Shown piece by piece: positions 28,085-42,603 of a stretch of 64,000 nucleotides of DNA (the stretch's first letter is position 1; every line of letters begins with the position of its first letter). Origin of the DNA: Pseudomonadota bacterium (lineage in GTDB: Bacteria; Pseudomonadota; Gammaproteobacteria; Burkholderiales; Rhodocyclaceae). The notes beneath the pieces were generated by a model that saw only the letters and a program-made list of their open reading frames with translations, was not told the origin of the DNA and searched no databases. Location of the stretch: contig JAFEDI010000126.1 in NCBI GenBank assembly GCA_018241725.1, forward strand, positions 1-64,000. The letters are read 5' to 3'. The translations under genes and the position numbers were made by a program.

Positions 28085-28538
28085 GGCTGCCCCATTGGGC
28101 GAAAAGGGTATGGGCGGCCTGGGCATCGGGCGCGCTCATCAATTGTTCTCGGAAGCTGCGGTCGCTGAACATCTGAGCCAGTTCGGACAGCAGTTGAAGG
28201 TGGTGCTCGTTGGCCTGCTCGGGTACCAGCAGCACGAACAGCATCGATACGGGACGCCCGTCGGGGGCGTCGAAGGGAACCGGGTCGGCGAGGCGGATGA
28301 ACGCACCCAGCGCCTCCTTGAGGCCCTTGATACGGCCGTGAGGAATGGCGATGCCCTGGCCGAGGCCGGTCGAGCCGAGCTTCTCGCGGGCAAACAGGCT
28401 GTCGAAGACGGTGCTGCGGCCGATGCCGTGGTTGTTCTCGAACAGCAGTCCGGCTTGCTCGAAAGCGCGCTTCTTGCTGCTCGCCTCGAGTCCGACGACT
28501 ACATTGGTCGGCGGCAGAAGTTTGGCGATGAGGTTCAT
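28053..28538 (-). CDS. ptsN: PTS IIA-like nitrogen regulatory protein PtsN (EIIA-Ntr)
   Basis: 161 residues. Phosphorylatable regulator linking nitrogen, carbon and potassium physiology. Active-site His in GQGIAIPHGRIKGLKEAL; typical start MNLIAKLLPPTNVVVGLEAS. Sits between hpf (159 bp upstream) and hprK (overlapping). Cytoplasmic. Confidence 0.95.
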   Translation of the reverse strand: MNLIAKLLPPTNVVVGLEASSKKRAFEQAGLLFENNHGIGRSTVFDSLFAREKLGSTGLGQGIAIPHGRIKGLKEALGAFIRLADPVPFDAPDGRPVSMLFVLLVPEQANEHHLQLLSELAQMFSDRSFREQLMSAPDAQAAHTLFAQWGSHAPDDGQPAV

Positions 28539-28697
28539 GCGAGGACTCTCCCGTGTGCGGAACGGGCCGACACAGGTTGCCGGTGAAAGGCGATTCAGGA
28601 AGATCCGGAGGCGGAGGCCGCCGGGGCCGTTGTGTCAATTGGGGCGCATTATAGCCACAACGGTCCCGGGGAAAAGGGTATTACTCGACGCCGGGAA

Positions 28698-29021
28698 TCA
28701 GGACTCGGCGAGGTGCTGCTTCAGGGAGTCGTGACCGTGGTCGCTGGTCTTGTCCTTGTACTTCAGGACCTGACGATCAAGCTTGTCGATCAGCCCGTCG
28801 ATGGCTGCGTACATGTCGGCATCTTCGTTCTCGACGTAGATGTCCTTGCCGCGCACGTGCACGGTGACTTCGGCCTTCTGACGCAGCTTTTCCACCGAGA
28901 GGATCACGCCGACGCTGGTGACGTTGTCGAAGTGACGGATCACGCGGTCGAGCTTGGTCGTGACGTACTCGCGGATGGCCGGAGTAACTTCGACGTGATG
29001 CCCCGTGATGTTGAGGTTCAT
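28698..29021 (-). CDS. hpf: Ribosome hibernation promoting factor
   Basis: 107 residues, short HPF type. Binds the 30S subunit in stationary phase to form inactive 100S ribosomes. Family sequence MNLNITGHHVEVTPAIREYV and YAAIDGLIDKLDRQVLKYK. The ATG at 29019-29021 follows AAGGTAGC; upstream frame rejected because it overlaps rpoN. Located 16 bp after rpoN, as in most proteobacteria. Confidence 0.95.
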   Translation of the reverse strand: MNLNITGHHVEVTPAIREYVTTKLDRVIRHFDNVTSVGVILSVEKLRQKAEVTVHVRGKDIYVENEDADMYAAIDGLIDKLDRQVLKYKDKTSDHGHDSLKQHLAES

Positions 29022-29037
29022 GGTTGCTACCTTTCTG

Positions 29038-30498
29038 TCAGATGGTTTTGCGCAGACTGACCGGCGGAATATCGAGGGACTCGCGGTACTTTGCAATCGT
29101 CCGACGCGCCACGACGATACCCTGCTGGCCCAACAACTCGGCAATCTTTGCGTCGGACAAGGGCTTCTTCTTGTCTTCCGCCCCCACGAGCTGGCGAATC
29201 AGCGCCCGAATCGCCGTCGAGGAAGCAGCCCCACCGCTGTCGGTGGCAACGTGACTGCCGAAAAAATACTTGAATTCGAAAATGCCCCGCGGTGTGGCCA
29301 TGTACTTTTGGGTGGTCACCCGCGAAACGGTGGATTCGTGTAGATCCAGTTGCTCGGCAATTTCCCGCAGGGTAAGCGGACGCATTGCCACATCGCCATA
29401 ATCGAAGAACTGGCGCTGGCGGTCAACGATCGCTTGCGAAACGCGCTGGATGGTGTCGAAGCGCTGCTGCACATTCTTGATCAGCCAGCGCGCTTCCTGC
29501 AGGTGGCTGGACAGGGAGCCGCTGGCGCCACGGTTGTCGCGCAGGATCTGGGCATACAGCTGATTGATGCGCAAACGCGGCATCGCATCCGGGTTGAGGC
29601 TGACGACCCAGTTGCTGCGCTGTTTGCGGACCACCACGTCGGGCACCACGTAGCGGGTGTCGGCCTGGGAGAACTGGGCACCGGGGCGCGGGTTGAGGCC
29701 GAGGATCAGGGCGTGGGCCTCGCGCAGGGTGTCGTCGTTGCAACGCAGGGCGCGCTTGATCTTCAGGAAGTCGCGGGCGGCGAGCAGTTCGAGATGCTCG
29801 CTGACGATTGCGATGGCCAGTTCGCGGGCCTCGCTGGGGGGCAGGGTGTGCAACTGCAGGGCCAGACACTGGCCCACGTCCTGGGCTCCGATGCCGGCTG
29901 GGTCGAGGCTCTGGATCTGGCGCAGGGCGATCTTGAGGTCGTCGAGTTCGATTTCCAGTTCGGGTGGCAGCAGCGGCAGCAGATCGGCCAGATCCTGGCT
30001 GAGGTAGCCGTCGTCGTCGAGAGCCTCGATGAGGAAGCGCACCAGCGCCCGGTCCCGGTCGGACAGCGGCGTCAGCGCAACCTGGGCGTCCAGGTGGTCG
30101 CGCAGGGACGGCACGGCGGCCTGGAACTCCTGGAAGTCGGTCTCGTCATCGTCGTCGCGTTGCCCACCGCTACCCGCTGCAGCCCATTCACCGGCTTCGC
30201 CGCTGCTGTCGAAATCGTGGTCCGGTTCGCGCTCGCGTTCCGACTCCCGGGATTGCTCCTGCTCGCGCTCGTGCGCGGCTTCGCTGCCTGCCGGCGCCAC
30301 GGGGCCGGGGGCCTCGACGCGGCTCGAGCCAAGGTCGCCCTCGGGCTCTTCCCGCTCGAGCATGGGGTTTTCCAGGAGGATCTTCTCGATCTCCTGATTG
30401 AGTTCGAGGGTCGACAACTGCAGCAGCTTGATGGACTGCTGCAGCTGGGGCGTCAGCGCGAGATGCTGGGAGAGTTTTAGCTGGAGGCTGGGCTTCAT
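29038..30498 (-). CDS. rpoN: RNA polymerase sigma-54 factor
   Basis: 486 residues. N-terminal activator-interacting region (KLSQHLALTPQLQQSIKLLQ), an acidic, low-complexity region II (about residues 55-125), core-binding domain, HTH and the C-terminal RpoN box ARRTIAKYRE that reads the -24 element. Directly relevant to this window: an NtrC-type activator at 55700 and a -24/-12 promoter at 55574. Confidence 0.97.
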   Translation of the reverse strand: MKPSLQLKLSQHLALTPQLQQSIKLLQLSTLELNQEIEKILLENPMLEREEPEGDLGSSRVEAPGPVAPAGSEAAHEREQEQSRESEREREPDHDFDSSGEAGEWAAAGSGGQRDDDDETDFQEFQAAVPSLRDHLDAQVALTPLSDRDRALVRFLIEALDDDGYLSQDLADLLPLLPPELEIELDDLKIALRQIQSLDPAGIGAQDVGQCLALQLHTLPPSEARELAIAIVSEHLELLAARDFLKIKRALRCNDDTLREAHALILGLNPRPGAQFSQADTRYVVPDVVVRKQRSNWVVSLNPDAMPRLRINQLYAQILRDNRGASGSLSSHLQEARWLIKNVQQRFDTIQRVSQAIVDRQRQFFDYGDVAMRPLTLREIAEQLDLHESTVSRVTTQKYMATPRGIFEFKYFFGSHVATDSGGAASSTAIRALIRQLVGAEDKKKPLSDAKIAELLGQQGIVVARRTIAKYRESLDIPPVSLRKTI

Positions 30499-30513
30499 GA
30501 GTCGTATCGGGCC

Positions 30514-31222
<709 letters not shown>

Positions 31223-31236
<14 letters not shown>

Positions 31237-31672
31237 CGCCGGGGTGTTCTTTCAGGACTCTACGAATGATTTCGGTGGAAAAGCCGCGACCTTGAAGGAA
31301 TCTCGCCTGCCGTGCCCATTCTCGCGCGTCTGCGGGTGGTGTGGTGAATTTTCGGCGGTGGATGTCGCGGGCACGTTCGAGTTCGCTTTCGCCGGCGTTT
31401 TCGTCGATCGCGTCGCCGATCAGTTCGGAGGATACGCCACGGCGGCTCAGTTCCAGTTTCAGGCGGGCAGCGCCGAAGCGGCTGGCCTTGGCGCGCACGT
31501 AGGCGTCGGCGAAACGGGCGTCGGACAGCAGGCCGAGGTCCGCGAGGCGGTCGAGCTCGGCATCGACTTCCTCTGGGCTGCCGAGCGCGCCGAGCTTGCG
31601 CGCCAGCTCCGCGCGGGAGTGTTCCCGCTGGGCCAGGCAGCGCAGGGCGCGTTCATGCAGGCTTGCGACCAT
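31223..31672 (-). CDS. recX: Regulatory protein RecX
   Basis: 149 residues, three-helix-repeat protein that modulates RecA filaments. Recognisable sequence: [42 protein letters not shown]. Lies 25 bp downstream of recA, the canonical position, and overlaps lptB. Confidence 0.93.
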
Positions 31673-31697
31673 CGGCGTAGCGTCCTCGTCCGCGTCG

Positions 31698-32729
<1,032 letters not shown>

Positions 32730-32835
32730 TTGTCTTGATCCTTGTGATAAGGGTTTTGGAGATTATGGCACAGAGTTTGCGTAGGAGTGGACGCAGGTGC
32801 CGCAGCAAATTTTCGCCACGAGGTATGTGGCGATG

Positions 32836-32851
32836 CTGGTATTTTATACAG
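32836..32851 (-). promoter_or_regulatory. LexA (SOS) box upstream of recA
   Basis: CTG-N10-CAG element, reading CTGTATAAAATACCAG on the recA strand, against the gammaproteobacterial/betaproteobacterial consensus CTGT-(AT-rich)-ACAG. The TATAAA inside it could be the -10 of the recA promoter, so LexA binding would block polymerase. It leaves a recA leader of about 100 nt. Confidence 0.85.
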
Positions 32852-32945
32852 TCATGGGCGGGCGTCCAGCGAAATTGCTGAGCATTATTGCAAACAGCAT
32901 GCCAGGCGACTTTTTTGATGCCGAGCGTGCCGGCGTCAGAGATCT

Positions 32946-33431
32946 TCAGCGGTAGCGGCGGAGCAGTTCTTCGAGGGCAAAGACGACGGCCTGGCGGCGC
33001 ACAGCCTCCCGGTCGCCGTCGAAGTGGCAGGTGGCGGTTTGGGCTGCCTCGCCGCTGCGGATCCAGCCGAAGCAGACGGTGCCGACGGGTTTTTCCGGGG
33101 AACCGCCGGTGGGGCCGGCGATGCCCGAGATCGACAGGGCCAGGTCGGCCTCGGCGCGTTCCAGCGTGCCGCTGGCCATCGCCGCGGTGGTCTGTTCGCT
33201 GACCGCGCCGTAACGCGCCAGCGTCATCGGTGAGACGCCGAGCAGTGCGCACTTGGCGTCGTTGGAGTAGGTGATGAAGCCGCAGTCGAACCAGGCCGAA
33301 CTGCCGGCCGTGGCGGTGACCACTTCGGCAACCCAGCCGCCGGTGCATGATTCGGCGCTGGCGAGCCGCCAGCCCTTGGCCTGCAGATGCTCGCCGACGA
33401 GGTGGGACAGGGTTTCCAGTTGTGCGTCCAT
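32946..33431 (-). CDS. pncC: Nicotinamide-nucleotide amidase (CinA C-terminal family, PncC)
   Basis: 161 residues, only the CinA C-terminal domain. Deamidates NMN to NaMN in the pyridine nucleotide cycle. Signature AESCTGGWVAEVVTATAGSS and SISGIAGPTGGS. The true start is the ATG at 33429-33431, sharing one base with the pgpA stop; the longer frame runs back through pgpA and thiL in the wrong frame. Confidence 0.93.
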   Translation of the reverse strand: MDAQLETLSHLVGEHLQAKGWRLASAESCTGGWVAEVVTATAGSSAWFDCGFITYSNDAKCALLGVSPMTLARYGAVSEQTTAAMASGTLERAEADLALSISGIAGPTGGSPEKPVGTVCFGWIRSGEAAQTATCHFDGDREAVRRQAVVFALEELLRRYR

Positions 33432-33910
33432 CAGCCGATGATCCTCTTCAGGATGGCCAGCACCAGCAGGGAATAGCCGGCGGCCAGCAGGTCGTCGAGC
33501 ATCACGCCGAAGCCGCCGCGGGTGCGTTCGTCCACCCAGCGGATCGGTGGCGGTTTGACGATGTCGAAAAAGCGGAAGGTCACGAAGGCGGCGGCCTGCC
33601 AGGCCAGCGTGGTCGGGGTCAGCCACAGCACCAGCCAGATCGCGACGATCTCGTCCCACACGATGCTGCCGTGGTCGGCCACGCCTAGGGCCCGGCCAGT
33701 GCGTTCGCAGGCCAGCACGCCGAACAGGAAGCAGGCCACCAGCAGCGCGGCAAACATCGCGTCGGACAGCGGCGCCGACACGAAGGGGAACAGCGCCCAC
33801 CCGGCCAGCGTGCCGAAGGTGCCGGGAGCCTTCGGTGCCAGGCCGGAGCCGAAGCCGAGGGCCACGAAATGGGCCGGATCGGAAACCAGGAAGCGCGGAG
33901 TGGGCTTCAT
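33431..33910 (-). CDS. pgpA: Phosphatidylglycerophosphatase A
   Basis: 159 residues, inner membrane enzyme that dephosphorylates PGP to phosphatidylglycerol. Family residues in GLAPKAPGTFGTLAG, DEIVAIW and FDIVKPPPIRWVDERTRGGFGVMLDD; about four TM helices. Overlaps thiL by 4 bp. Confidence 0.94.
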   Translation of the reverse strand: MKPTPRFLVSDPAHFVALGFGSGLAPKAPGTFGTLAGWALFPFVSAPLSDAMFAALLVACFLFGVLACERTGRALGVADHGSIVWDEIVAIWLVLWLTPTTLAWQAAAFVTFRFFDIVKPPPIRWVDERTRGGFGVMLDDLLAAGYSLLVLAILKRIIG

Positions 33911-34875
33911 GCGCTGCGGCCGAAGTGGTCGTAGCCGCTGGCCCGCGCCAGTCGCAACTGGCCGTCGCGAGTGCGTAGCGAGAGTTGTTCCGTCTGCGCC
34001 GTGATGTGGCCGATGCGGTGCAGTGGCAACTCCAGACTTTGCGAGATAGCCTCGATGCCGCCACGACGGTCGGCCGGCGCGGTGAACAGCAGTTCGTAGT
34101 CGTCACCGCCGGCGCTACAGGCGGTGAAGGCCCGCGCTGCGTCGCCGCAGGCGTCGGTCAGTGCGGCCAAGGGCAGCGCGGCTTCGTCGATTTCCGCGCC
34201 GACGCGGGACAGTTCGAGGATGTGGCTCAGGTCGCCGAAGAGGCCGTCGGAGACGTCCAGCATTGCGCTGGCGAGCCCGCGCAGGGCCAGGCCGAGGGCG
34301 ACCCGCGGCTGCGGCCGTTGCAGGGCCGCCAGGCAGTCGTCGCGGCAGGCCTTGGCCAGGCGGATCTCGCCGCGCAGGTCGGCGAGGCCGAGGGCTGCAC
34401 GTCCCGGTGCGCCGGACACCCACAGGTCGTCGTCCGGACGGGCGCCGGAGCGGGTGATCGCGGTGCCGGTGGGGACCTCACCGAAGATCGTCGGACACAG
34501 GTTGAGGGGCCCGCGCGTGGTGTCGCCACCGATCGCGTCGATGCCGAAGGCCTCGCAGCAGGCGAAGAAGCCCCGTGCGAAGGCTTCTATCCATGCTTCG
34601 TCGGCGTTCGGCAGGCTGGCCGCAAGGACTACCCAGCGCGGTTCGGCTCCCATCGCGGCGATGTCGGAGACGTTCACCGCGAGGGTCTTCCAGCCGAGGT
34701 CTTCCGGATCGGTGTCGGCGAAGAAATGCGTGCCGGCCACCAGCATGTCGGTGGAGATGGCCAGCTGCATGCCGGCCCGGGGTCGGACCAGCGCCGCGTC
34801 GTCGCCCACCGCCAGGTCGGTGTGGCGGGCGGGACGCGTGAAGTGCCGGCGGATCAGGGCGAATTCGGAGGGCAT
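33907..34875 (-). CDS. thiL: Thiamine-monophosphate kinase
   Basis: 322 residues, phosphorylates thiamine monophosphate to the diphosphate. Motifs VGDDAALV (metal/phosphate binding), STDMLVAGTHF, GGDTTRGP, LDVSDGLFGD and GGDDYELLFTA. Start MPSEFALIRRHF at 34875; 31 bp after nusB. Confidence 0.95.
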   Translation of the reverse strand: MPSEFALIRRHFTRPARHTDLAVGDDAALVRPRAGMQLAISTDMLVAGTHFFADTDPEDLGWKTLAVNVSDIAAMGAEPRWVVLAASLPNADEAWIEAFARGFFACCEAFGIDAIGGDTTRGPLNLCPTIFGEVPTGTAITRSGARPDDDLWVSGAPGRAALGLADLRGEIRLAKACRDDCLAALQRPQPRVALGLALRGLASAMLDVSDGLFGDLSHILELSRVGAEIDEAALPLAALTDACGDAARAFTACSAGGDDYELLFTAPADRRGGIEAISQSLELPLHRIGHITAQTEQLSLRTRDGQLRLARASGYDHFGRSA

Positions 34876-34906
34876 CGCGCAGGGACTGTCCGGCGGCGGG
34901 GCCGGA

Positions 34907-35386
34907 TCAGTTCGAATTGCCGTTGTTGCGGGGGGCGCGACGCTGCTGGGCGTTGGCTTCCACCTCGTCGGCCCGCACGCGGGCAGCGAGCTTGTCGAGC
35001 ACCCCATTGACGAACTTGTGGCCGTCGGTGCCGCCGTAACCCTTGGCCAGCTCGATGGCCTCGTTGATGATCACGCGGTACGGCGTTTCCGGGCGATGCA
35101 CCAGCTCGAAGGTGGCCATCAGCAGGATGCCGCGCTCGATCGGCGACAGCTCGTTGAGGGGACGCTCGATATAGGGAGCAAAGGCCACCTGCAGGTCCGG
35201 CGCATTGCCAATGGTGCCGCGAAGCAGGCCGAGGAAGAGGTCGCGATCGCACTTGTCGAAACCGCCCACTTCGCCCATCTGACTTTCAATGGAGGTCAGC
35301 GAGGACTGGCTCAGCAGCCACTGGTAGATGCCCTGCAGCGCGAATTCGCGGGCGCGGCGGCGGGGAGACTTGTTCGGCGTGCTCAT
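34907..35386 (-). CDS. nusB: Transcription antitermination factor NusB
   Basis: 159 residues. All-helical factor that with NusE/S10 binds boxA RNA in rRNA antitermination. Sequence [19 protein letters not shown] and [20 protein letters not shown] typical. Overlaps the ribH stop by 4 bp; the ribH-nusB pair is conserved in proteobacteria. Confidence 0.95.
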   Translation of the reverse strand: MSTPNKSPRRRAREFALQGIYQWLLSQSSLTSIESQMGEVGGFDKCDRDLFLGLLRGTIGNAPDLQVAFAPYIERPLNELSPIERGILLMATFELVHRPETPYRVIINEAIELAKGYGGTDGHKFVNGVLDKLAARVRADEVEANAQQRRAPRNNGNSN

Positions 35387-35853
35387 GCCAGTGCCTTCAG
35401 CAGCCGGGCCATCTCGACAGCGGCCTGGGCGCAGTCGGCACCCTTCACCTGCATGCGGGCCAGGGCCTGGTCATCGTCCTCGGTGGTGAGAATGCCGTTG
35501 GCGATGGGCACGCCGGTGTCCAGGGTGACGCTGGTGATGCCGGCGCCCTGCTCGTTGGAGACCAGCTCGAAGTGGTAGGTCTCGCCGCGGATCACCGCGC
35601 CGAGGGCCACCAGTGCGTCGTAGCGACCGCTCTTGGCCATGACCTGCAGGGTCAGCGGGGCTTCGAGGGCGCCGGGCACGGTGGCAATGGTGATCGCGTC
35701 GGGGGCAACGCCGAGGCGCAGCAACTCGGCGGTACAGGAAGACAGCAGGCCTTCGCAGACGTCGATGTTGAAGCGGCACATGACGATGCCGACGCGGAGG
35801 CCCTGACCGTCGAGGTTCGGGGCGATTTCGGGGATGTTGTCGTAACGGGGCAT
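35383..35853 (-). CDS. ribH: 6,7-dimethyl-8-ribityllumazine synthase
   Basis: 156 residues. Condenses the ribitylaminouracil with dihydroxybutanone phosphate in riboflavin synthesis. Substrate-binding GALEAPL and active-site [14 protein letters not shown] (catalytic His) are present. 36 bp after the ribB gene. Confidence 0.96.
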   Translation of the reverse strand: MPRYDNIPEIAPNLDGQGLRVGIVMCRFNIDVCEGLLSSCTAELLRLGVAPDAITIATVPGALEAPLTLQVMAKSGRYDALVALGAVIRGETYHFELVSNEQGAGITSVTLDTGVPIANGILTTEDDDQALARMQVKGADCAQAAVEMARLLKALA

Positions 35854-35889
35854 GGGTTTACCTGAAAGGAGGATTCGTGGGCCGGTGGC

Positions 35890-36990
35890 TCAGGCTTCGG
35901 GCGCGACGTGGCCGACGACGGTCAGGCCGAAACCGGCCATGCTCGGGATCTTGCGCGGGCTGGCCAACAGCTTCATCTTGCCGACCTTGAGCTCGCGCAG
36001 GATCTGGGCGCCGATGCCGAACAGGCGCGGATCCCACTTCTGGGCCGGCTTGGCGGCGGCGGGATCGCCGGACAGCTGGGCGAGCAGGTCCTGGCCGCTC
36101 TGCGGGCGGTACAGCAGCACCATTACGCCGTTGCCGTGCTCGGTGATGCGCTTGAGGGCGGCGTCCACCGGGAAGCTGTGGCGGCCGCTGGTGGTGTCGA
36201 GGAAGTCCAGTACCGACACCGGCTCATGGACGCGGACGAGGGTTTCCACGTCCGCGTTGATGTCGCCATACACCATCGCCAGATGGACGTCGCCGGAGGT
36301 CTTGTCCTCGAAGGCGCACAGGCGGAAGGGGCCGTGGGCGGTGCCTACGGTCTTCTCGCTGACCTTCTCGACCAGCTTCTCGGTGCGCGCGCGGTATTCG
36401 ATGAGATCGCGGATTGCACCGATCTTGAGGCCGTGTTCCTTGGCGAACTCGATCAGTTCGGGCAGGCGGGCCATCGTGCCGTCGTCGTTCATGATCTCGC
36501 AGATCACCGACGCGGGCTCCAGTCCGGCGATGGCGGCCAGGTCGCAGCCGGCTTCGGTGTGGCCGGCGCGGATAAGTACGCCGCCCGGCTTGGCCATGAT
36601 CGGGAAGATGTGGCCCGGCTGCACGATGTCGCTGGGCTTGGCGTGGCGGGCCACGGCGGCCTGCACGGTGCGCGCCCGGTCGGCAGCGGAGATGCCGGTG
36701 GTGACGCCCTCGGCGGCCTCGATCGACACCGTGAAGGCAGTGCTGAACTGGCTGCGGTTGTCCCGCGCCATGTGGTTGATGCCGAGCTGGCGGCAGCGTG
36801 CTTCGGTCAGCGTCAGGCAGATCAGGCCGCGCGCATGCTTGGCCATGAAGTTGATGGCTTCCGGCGTGATGTACTCGGCGGCGATGACGATGTCGCCTTC
36901 GTTCTCCCGGTCTTCCTCGTCCACGAGGATGACCATCTTGCCGGCCTTGATGTCGGCGATGATGTCCTGGATCGGGGCCAGTGCGCTCAT
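35890..36990 (-). CDS. ribB: 3,4-dihydroxy-2-butanone-4-phosphate synthase with degenerate RibA half (RibBX type)
   Basis: 366 residues. The N-terminal RibB half is intact: DEEDRENEGDIVIAAE, MAKHARGLICL, RAGHTEAGCDL. The C-terminal half aligns in outline with GTP cyclohydrolase II (LVRVHEP..., GIGAQILRELKVGKMKLL), but the zinc-binding Cys cluster (C-x-GD...C-x-C) is absent and the RQEGRG motif reads YRPQSGQDL. It should therefore lack GTP cyclohydrolase II activity, matching proteins called RibBX in the literature. A functional ribA must lie elsewhere. Coupled to ribE by a 4-bp overlap. Confidence 0.9.
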   Translation of the reverse strand: MSALAPIQDIIADIKAGKMVILVDEEDRENEGDIVIAAEYITPEAINFMAKHARGLICLTLTEARCRQLGINHMARDNRSQFSTAFTVSIEAAEGVTTGISAADRARTVQAAVARHAKPSDIVQPGHIFPIMAKPGGVLIRAGHTEAGCDLAAIAGLEPASVICEIMNDDGTMARLPELIEFAKEHGLKIGAIRDLIEYRARTEKLVEKVSEKTVGTAHGPFRLCAFEDKTSGDVHLAMVYGDINADVETLVRVHEPVSVLDFLDTTSGRHSFPVDAALKRITEHGNGVMVLLYRPQSGQDLLAQLSGDPAAAKPAQKWDPRLFGIGAQILRELKVGKMKLLASPRKIPSMAGFGLTVVGHVAPEA

Positions 36991-37598
36991 GCGGAAGCTC
37001 CTTCGTCGCTGTTGCGCCAGGCCTGCATGCGCTCCACGTAGCGGGCGATGAGGTCGATCTCCAGGTTCACGGTGCTGCCGGCGGCGAGGCGCTTGAGGGT
37101 GGTGACCTGAACGGTATGGGGGATCAGGTTGATCGAGAACTCGCGGCCGTCGACGCGATTGACTGTCAGGCTCACGCCGTCGATCGTCACCGAGCCCTTT
37201 TTGGCGATGTAGCCGGCGAGCGCGGCCGGGGCGCGGATGACCAGTTCGTGGCTCTCGCCGATCGGCGCGAACTTGACCACTTCGCCGATGCCATCCACGT
37301 GGCCGGTGACCAGGTGGCCGCCGAGGCGGTCGGCCAGGCGCAGGGCCTTCTCAAGGTTTACTTCGCCGGGCTCGGCGAGGCCGACCGTGCAGTTGAGGGT
37401 TTCGCGGGACACGTCGAAGTGGACGGTCTTGCCTTCGCGGGCAATCACCGTGAGGCACACGCCGTTGTTGGCGATGCTGTCGCCGAGCTGGACGTCGTCC
37501 AGGTCGAGGGTGCCGACGTCCACGGCGAGACGTACGCCGTCTTCAAGGGGCGACACGCTCAGGATGCGGCCGGTAGCGGCAACGATTCCGGAGAACAT
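36987..37598 (-). CDS. ribE: Riboflavin synthase alpha subunit
   Basis: 203 residues, two lumazine-binding repeats (each with a G-x-V-x-T-G-H-like motif: LGDSIANNGVCLTV and GGHLVTGHVDGIG). N-terminal MFSGIV is the family hallmark. First gene of the ribE-ribB-ribH-nusB-thiL-pgpA-pncC string. No FMN riboswitch consensus was seen upstream. Confidence 0.95.
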   Translation of the reverse strand: MFSGIVAATGRILSVSPLEDGVRLAVDVGTLDLDDVQLGDSIANNGVCLTVIAREGKTVHFDVSRETLNCTVGLAEPGEVNLEKALRLADRLGGHLVTGHVDGIGEVVKFAPIGESHELVIRAPAALAGYIAKKGSVTIDGVSLTVNRVDGREFSINLIPHTVQVTTLKRLAAGSTVNLEIDLIARYVERMQAWRNSDEGASA

Positions 37599-37768
37599 GG
37601 GATTGGGGGCTTGGAAAGGGGAAAACGCGATTCTAGGCGATTTCCGCGCGGGGCTGGCGCTTTGTGCGGACGGCGAAGTGTCCGGTTTCCATCCGCGGAC
37701 AACGCTTCATTCGTCCCGAAACTCTGTTCGAGTGCGCGTCTGCAGGGCGTGAGGCCCGACAAGAACAG

Positions 37769-37800
37769 GCCCTGCCAGGGGCGCCAATCCCTGGCAGGGC
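37769..37800 (-). terminator. Hairpin downstream of the CBS-domain gene
   Basis: Perfect 12-bp stem GCCCTGCCAGGG / CCCTGGCAGGGC with an 8-nt loop, starting 15 bp after the stop of the CBS gene. No clear U-run on the minus strand, but the position fits a transcription end for that gene. Confidence 0.65.
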
Positions 37801-37815
37801 CCGATCGTCAGGGTC

Positions 37816-38250
37816 TTAAAGAATTTCGGCGATGTGGTCGCGTTCCTTCAGTTCCTCCTCGAACTGGCAGATTTCGAGGCCTAGCGCATTGCGCGCCGAC
37901 ACCATCCCGACCGGCCGGCCGTTGTCGACTACCGGTACGTGGCGGAATCCGCCCTCGAACATCATGTGCAGCGCGTGGTCGAGCAGCTTGTCCGGGCTGG
38001 CGGTCTGCAGGTTCACCGACATCACGTCGGCGAGGGGTGTCTTGTCCGGGTCGAGGCCCCTGGCCACCACCCGGTTGAGCACGTCGCGTTCGGTGAACAG
38101 GCCGGTCAGCAGGCCTTCGTCGTCTACCACCAGAATCGCGCCGACCTTGGCATTGGCCATGGCGACTGCCGCGGCACGGACGCTGGTTTCGGCGATGGCG
38201 CAGGTGATGGACTGGCCATTGATGACGTCACGCAGGGTTCTATTCGGCAT
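37816..38250 (-). CDS. CBS-domain pair protein
   Basis: 144 residues made of two CBS domains (about 7-65 and 75-130), a Bateman module that typically binds adenosine nucleotides. Sequence VGAILVVDDEGLLTGLFTERDVLNRVVARG and GFRHVPVVDNGRPVGMVSARN is classical. Start ATG follows GGAGAC. No fused output domain, so it is a stand-alone energy-sensing or ligand-binding protein. Confidence 0.9.
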   Translation of the reverse strand: MPNRTLRDVINGQSITCAIAETSVRAAAVAMANAKVGAILVVDDEGLLTGLFTERDVLNRVVARGLDPDKTPLADVMSVNLQTASPDKLLDHALHMMFEGGFRHVPVVDNGRPVGMVSARNALGLEICQFEEELKERDHIAEIL

Positions 38251-38343
38251 CGTTGTCTCCTTTATAGGTGTGTGTTGAAGATGCGGACAGGAAAGCGCGA
38301 AGGCGGGGTGCATGGGCGCCCAGCCGGGAATCCGGAATGCGGC

Positions 38344-38478
38344 TCAGGCTCCTGCCGGAGGCTGGGCCGGTTTGCTTATGTCGGGCTTGGTGTGCTTGCC
38401 GCTGGAGGTGCTGCAGGCCTGCGCTGCGGAGATGCATCCCAGGGCCAGTGCGAGGAGTGGGGCGACGGAGCGGGTCAT
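38344..38478 (-). CDS. Small putative lipoprotein (44 aa)
   Basis: A 44-codon frame with a signal-like N-terminus (MTRSVAPLLALALGC) and a possible lipobox at LALGC or AQAC, followed by a short Lys/Pro-rich mature part. A GAGGAGC Shine-Dalgarno lies 7 nt before the ATG. No family recognised. It diverges from the large CheR-kinase gene. Confidence 0.5.
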   Translation of the reverse strand: MTRSVAPLLALALGCISAAQACSTSSGKHTKPDISKPAQPPAGA

Positions 38479-38581
38479 GGGGGCTGCTCCTCGTGGAGGG
38501 ATTCGATGATTAATCATGGAACGTTCGTGACACTTTCGCAAGCTGCGGAAAAGTACCGCCATACCTGTGTTGGGTAGCGTG

Positions 38582-38595
38582 GTACGGGCCCGTAC
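38582..38595. promoter_or_regulatory. Palindrome upstream of the CheR-kinase gene
   Basis: Perfect 14-bp palindrome GTACGGGCCCGTAC in the divergent intergenic region, with related half-sites (AAGTACCGCCATACC at 38550 and TACTTAGGCATACC just downstream). Candidate operator; no regulator can be named. Confidence 0.35.
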
Positions 38596-38675
38596 TTAGG
38601 CATACCATCATCCGGTGGTGGATAGCGTGTAGCTGTCCGGACTCCGATGCGTATACGACGGGCAATGCAAGAACA

Positions 38676-42587
<3,912 letters not shown>

Positions 42588-42603
42588 CCGCCGCAGGGGC
42601 GCC

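Noticed and set aside
37599-37768. FMN riboswitch upstream of ribE
   Set aside because: The conserved RFN-element segments are absent; only ordinary sequence is seen.
38479-38675. A broken CheB domain upstream of the CheR-kinase gene
   Set aside because: None of the three plus-strand frames in this gap shows receiver or methylesterase motifs.
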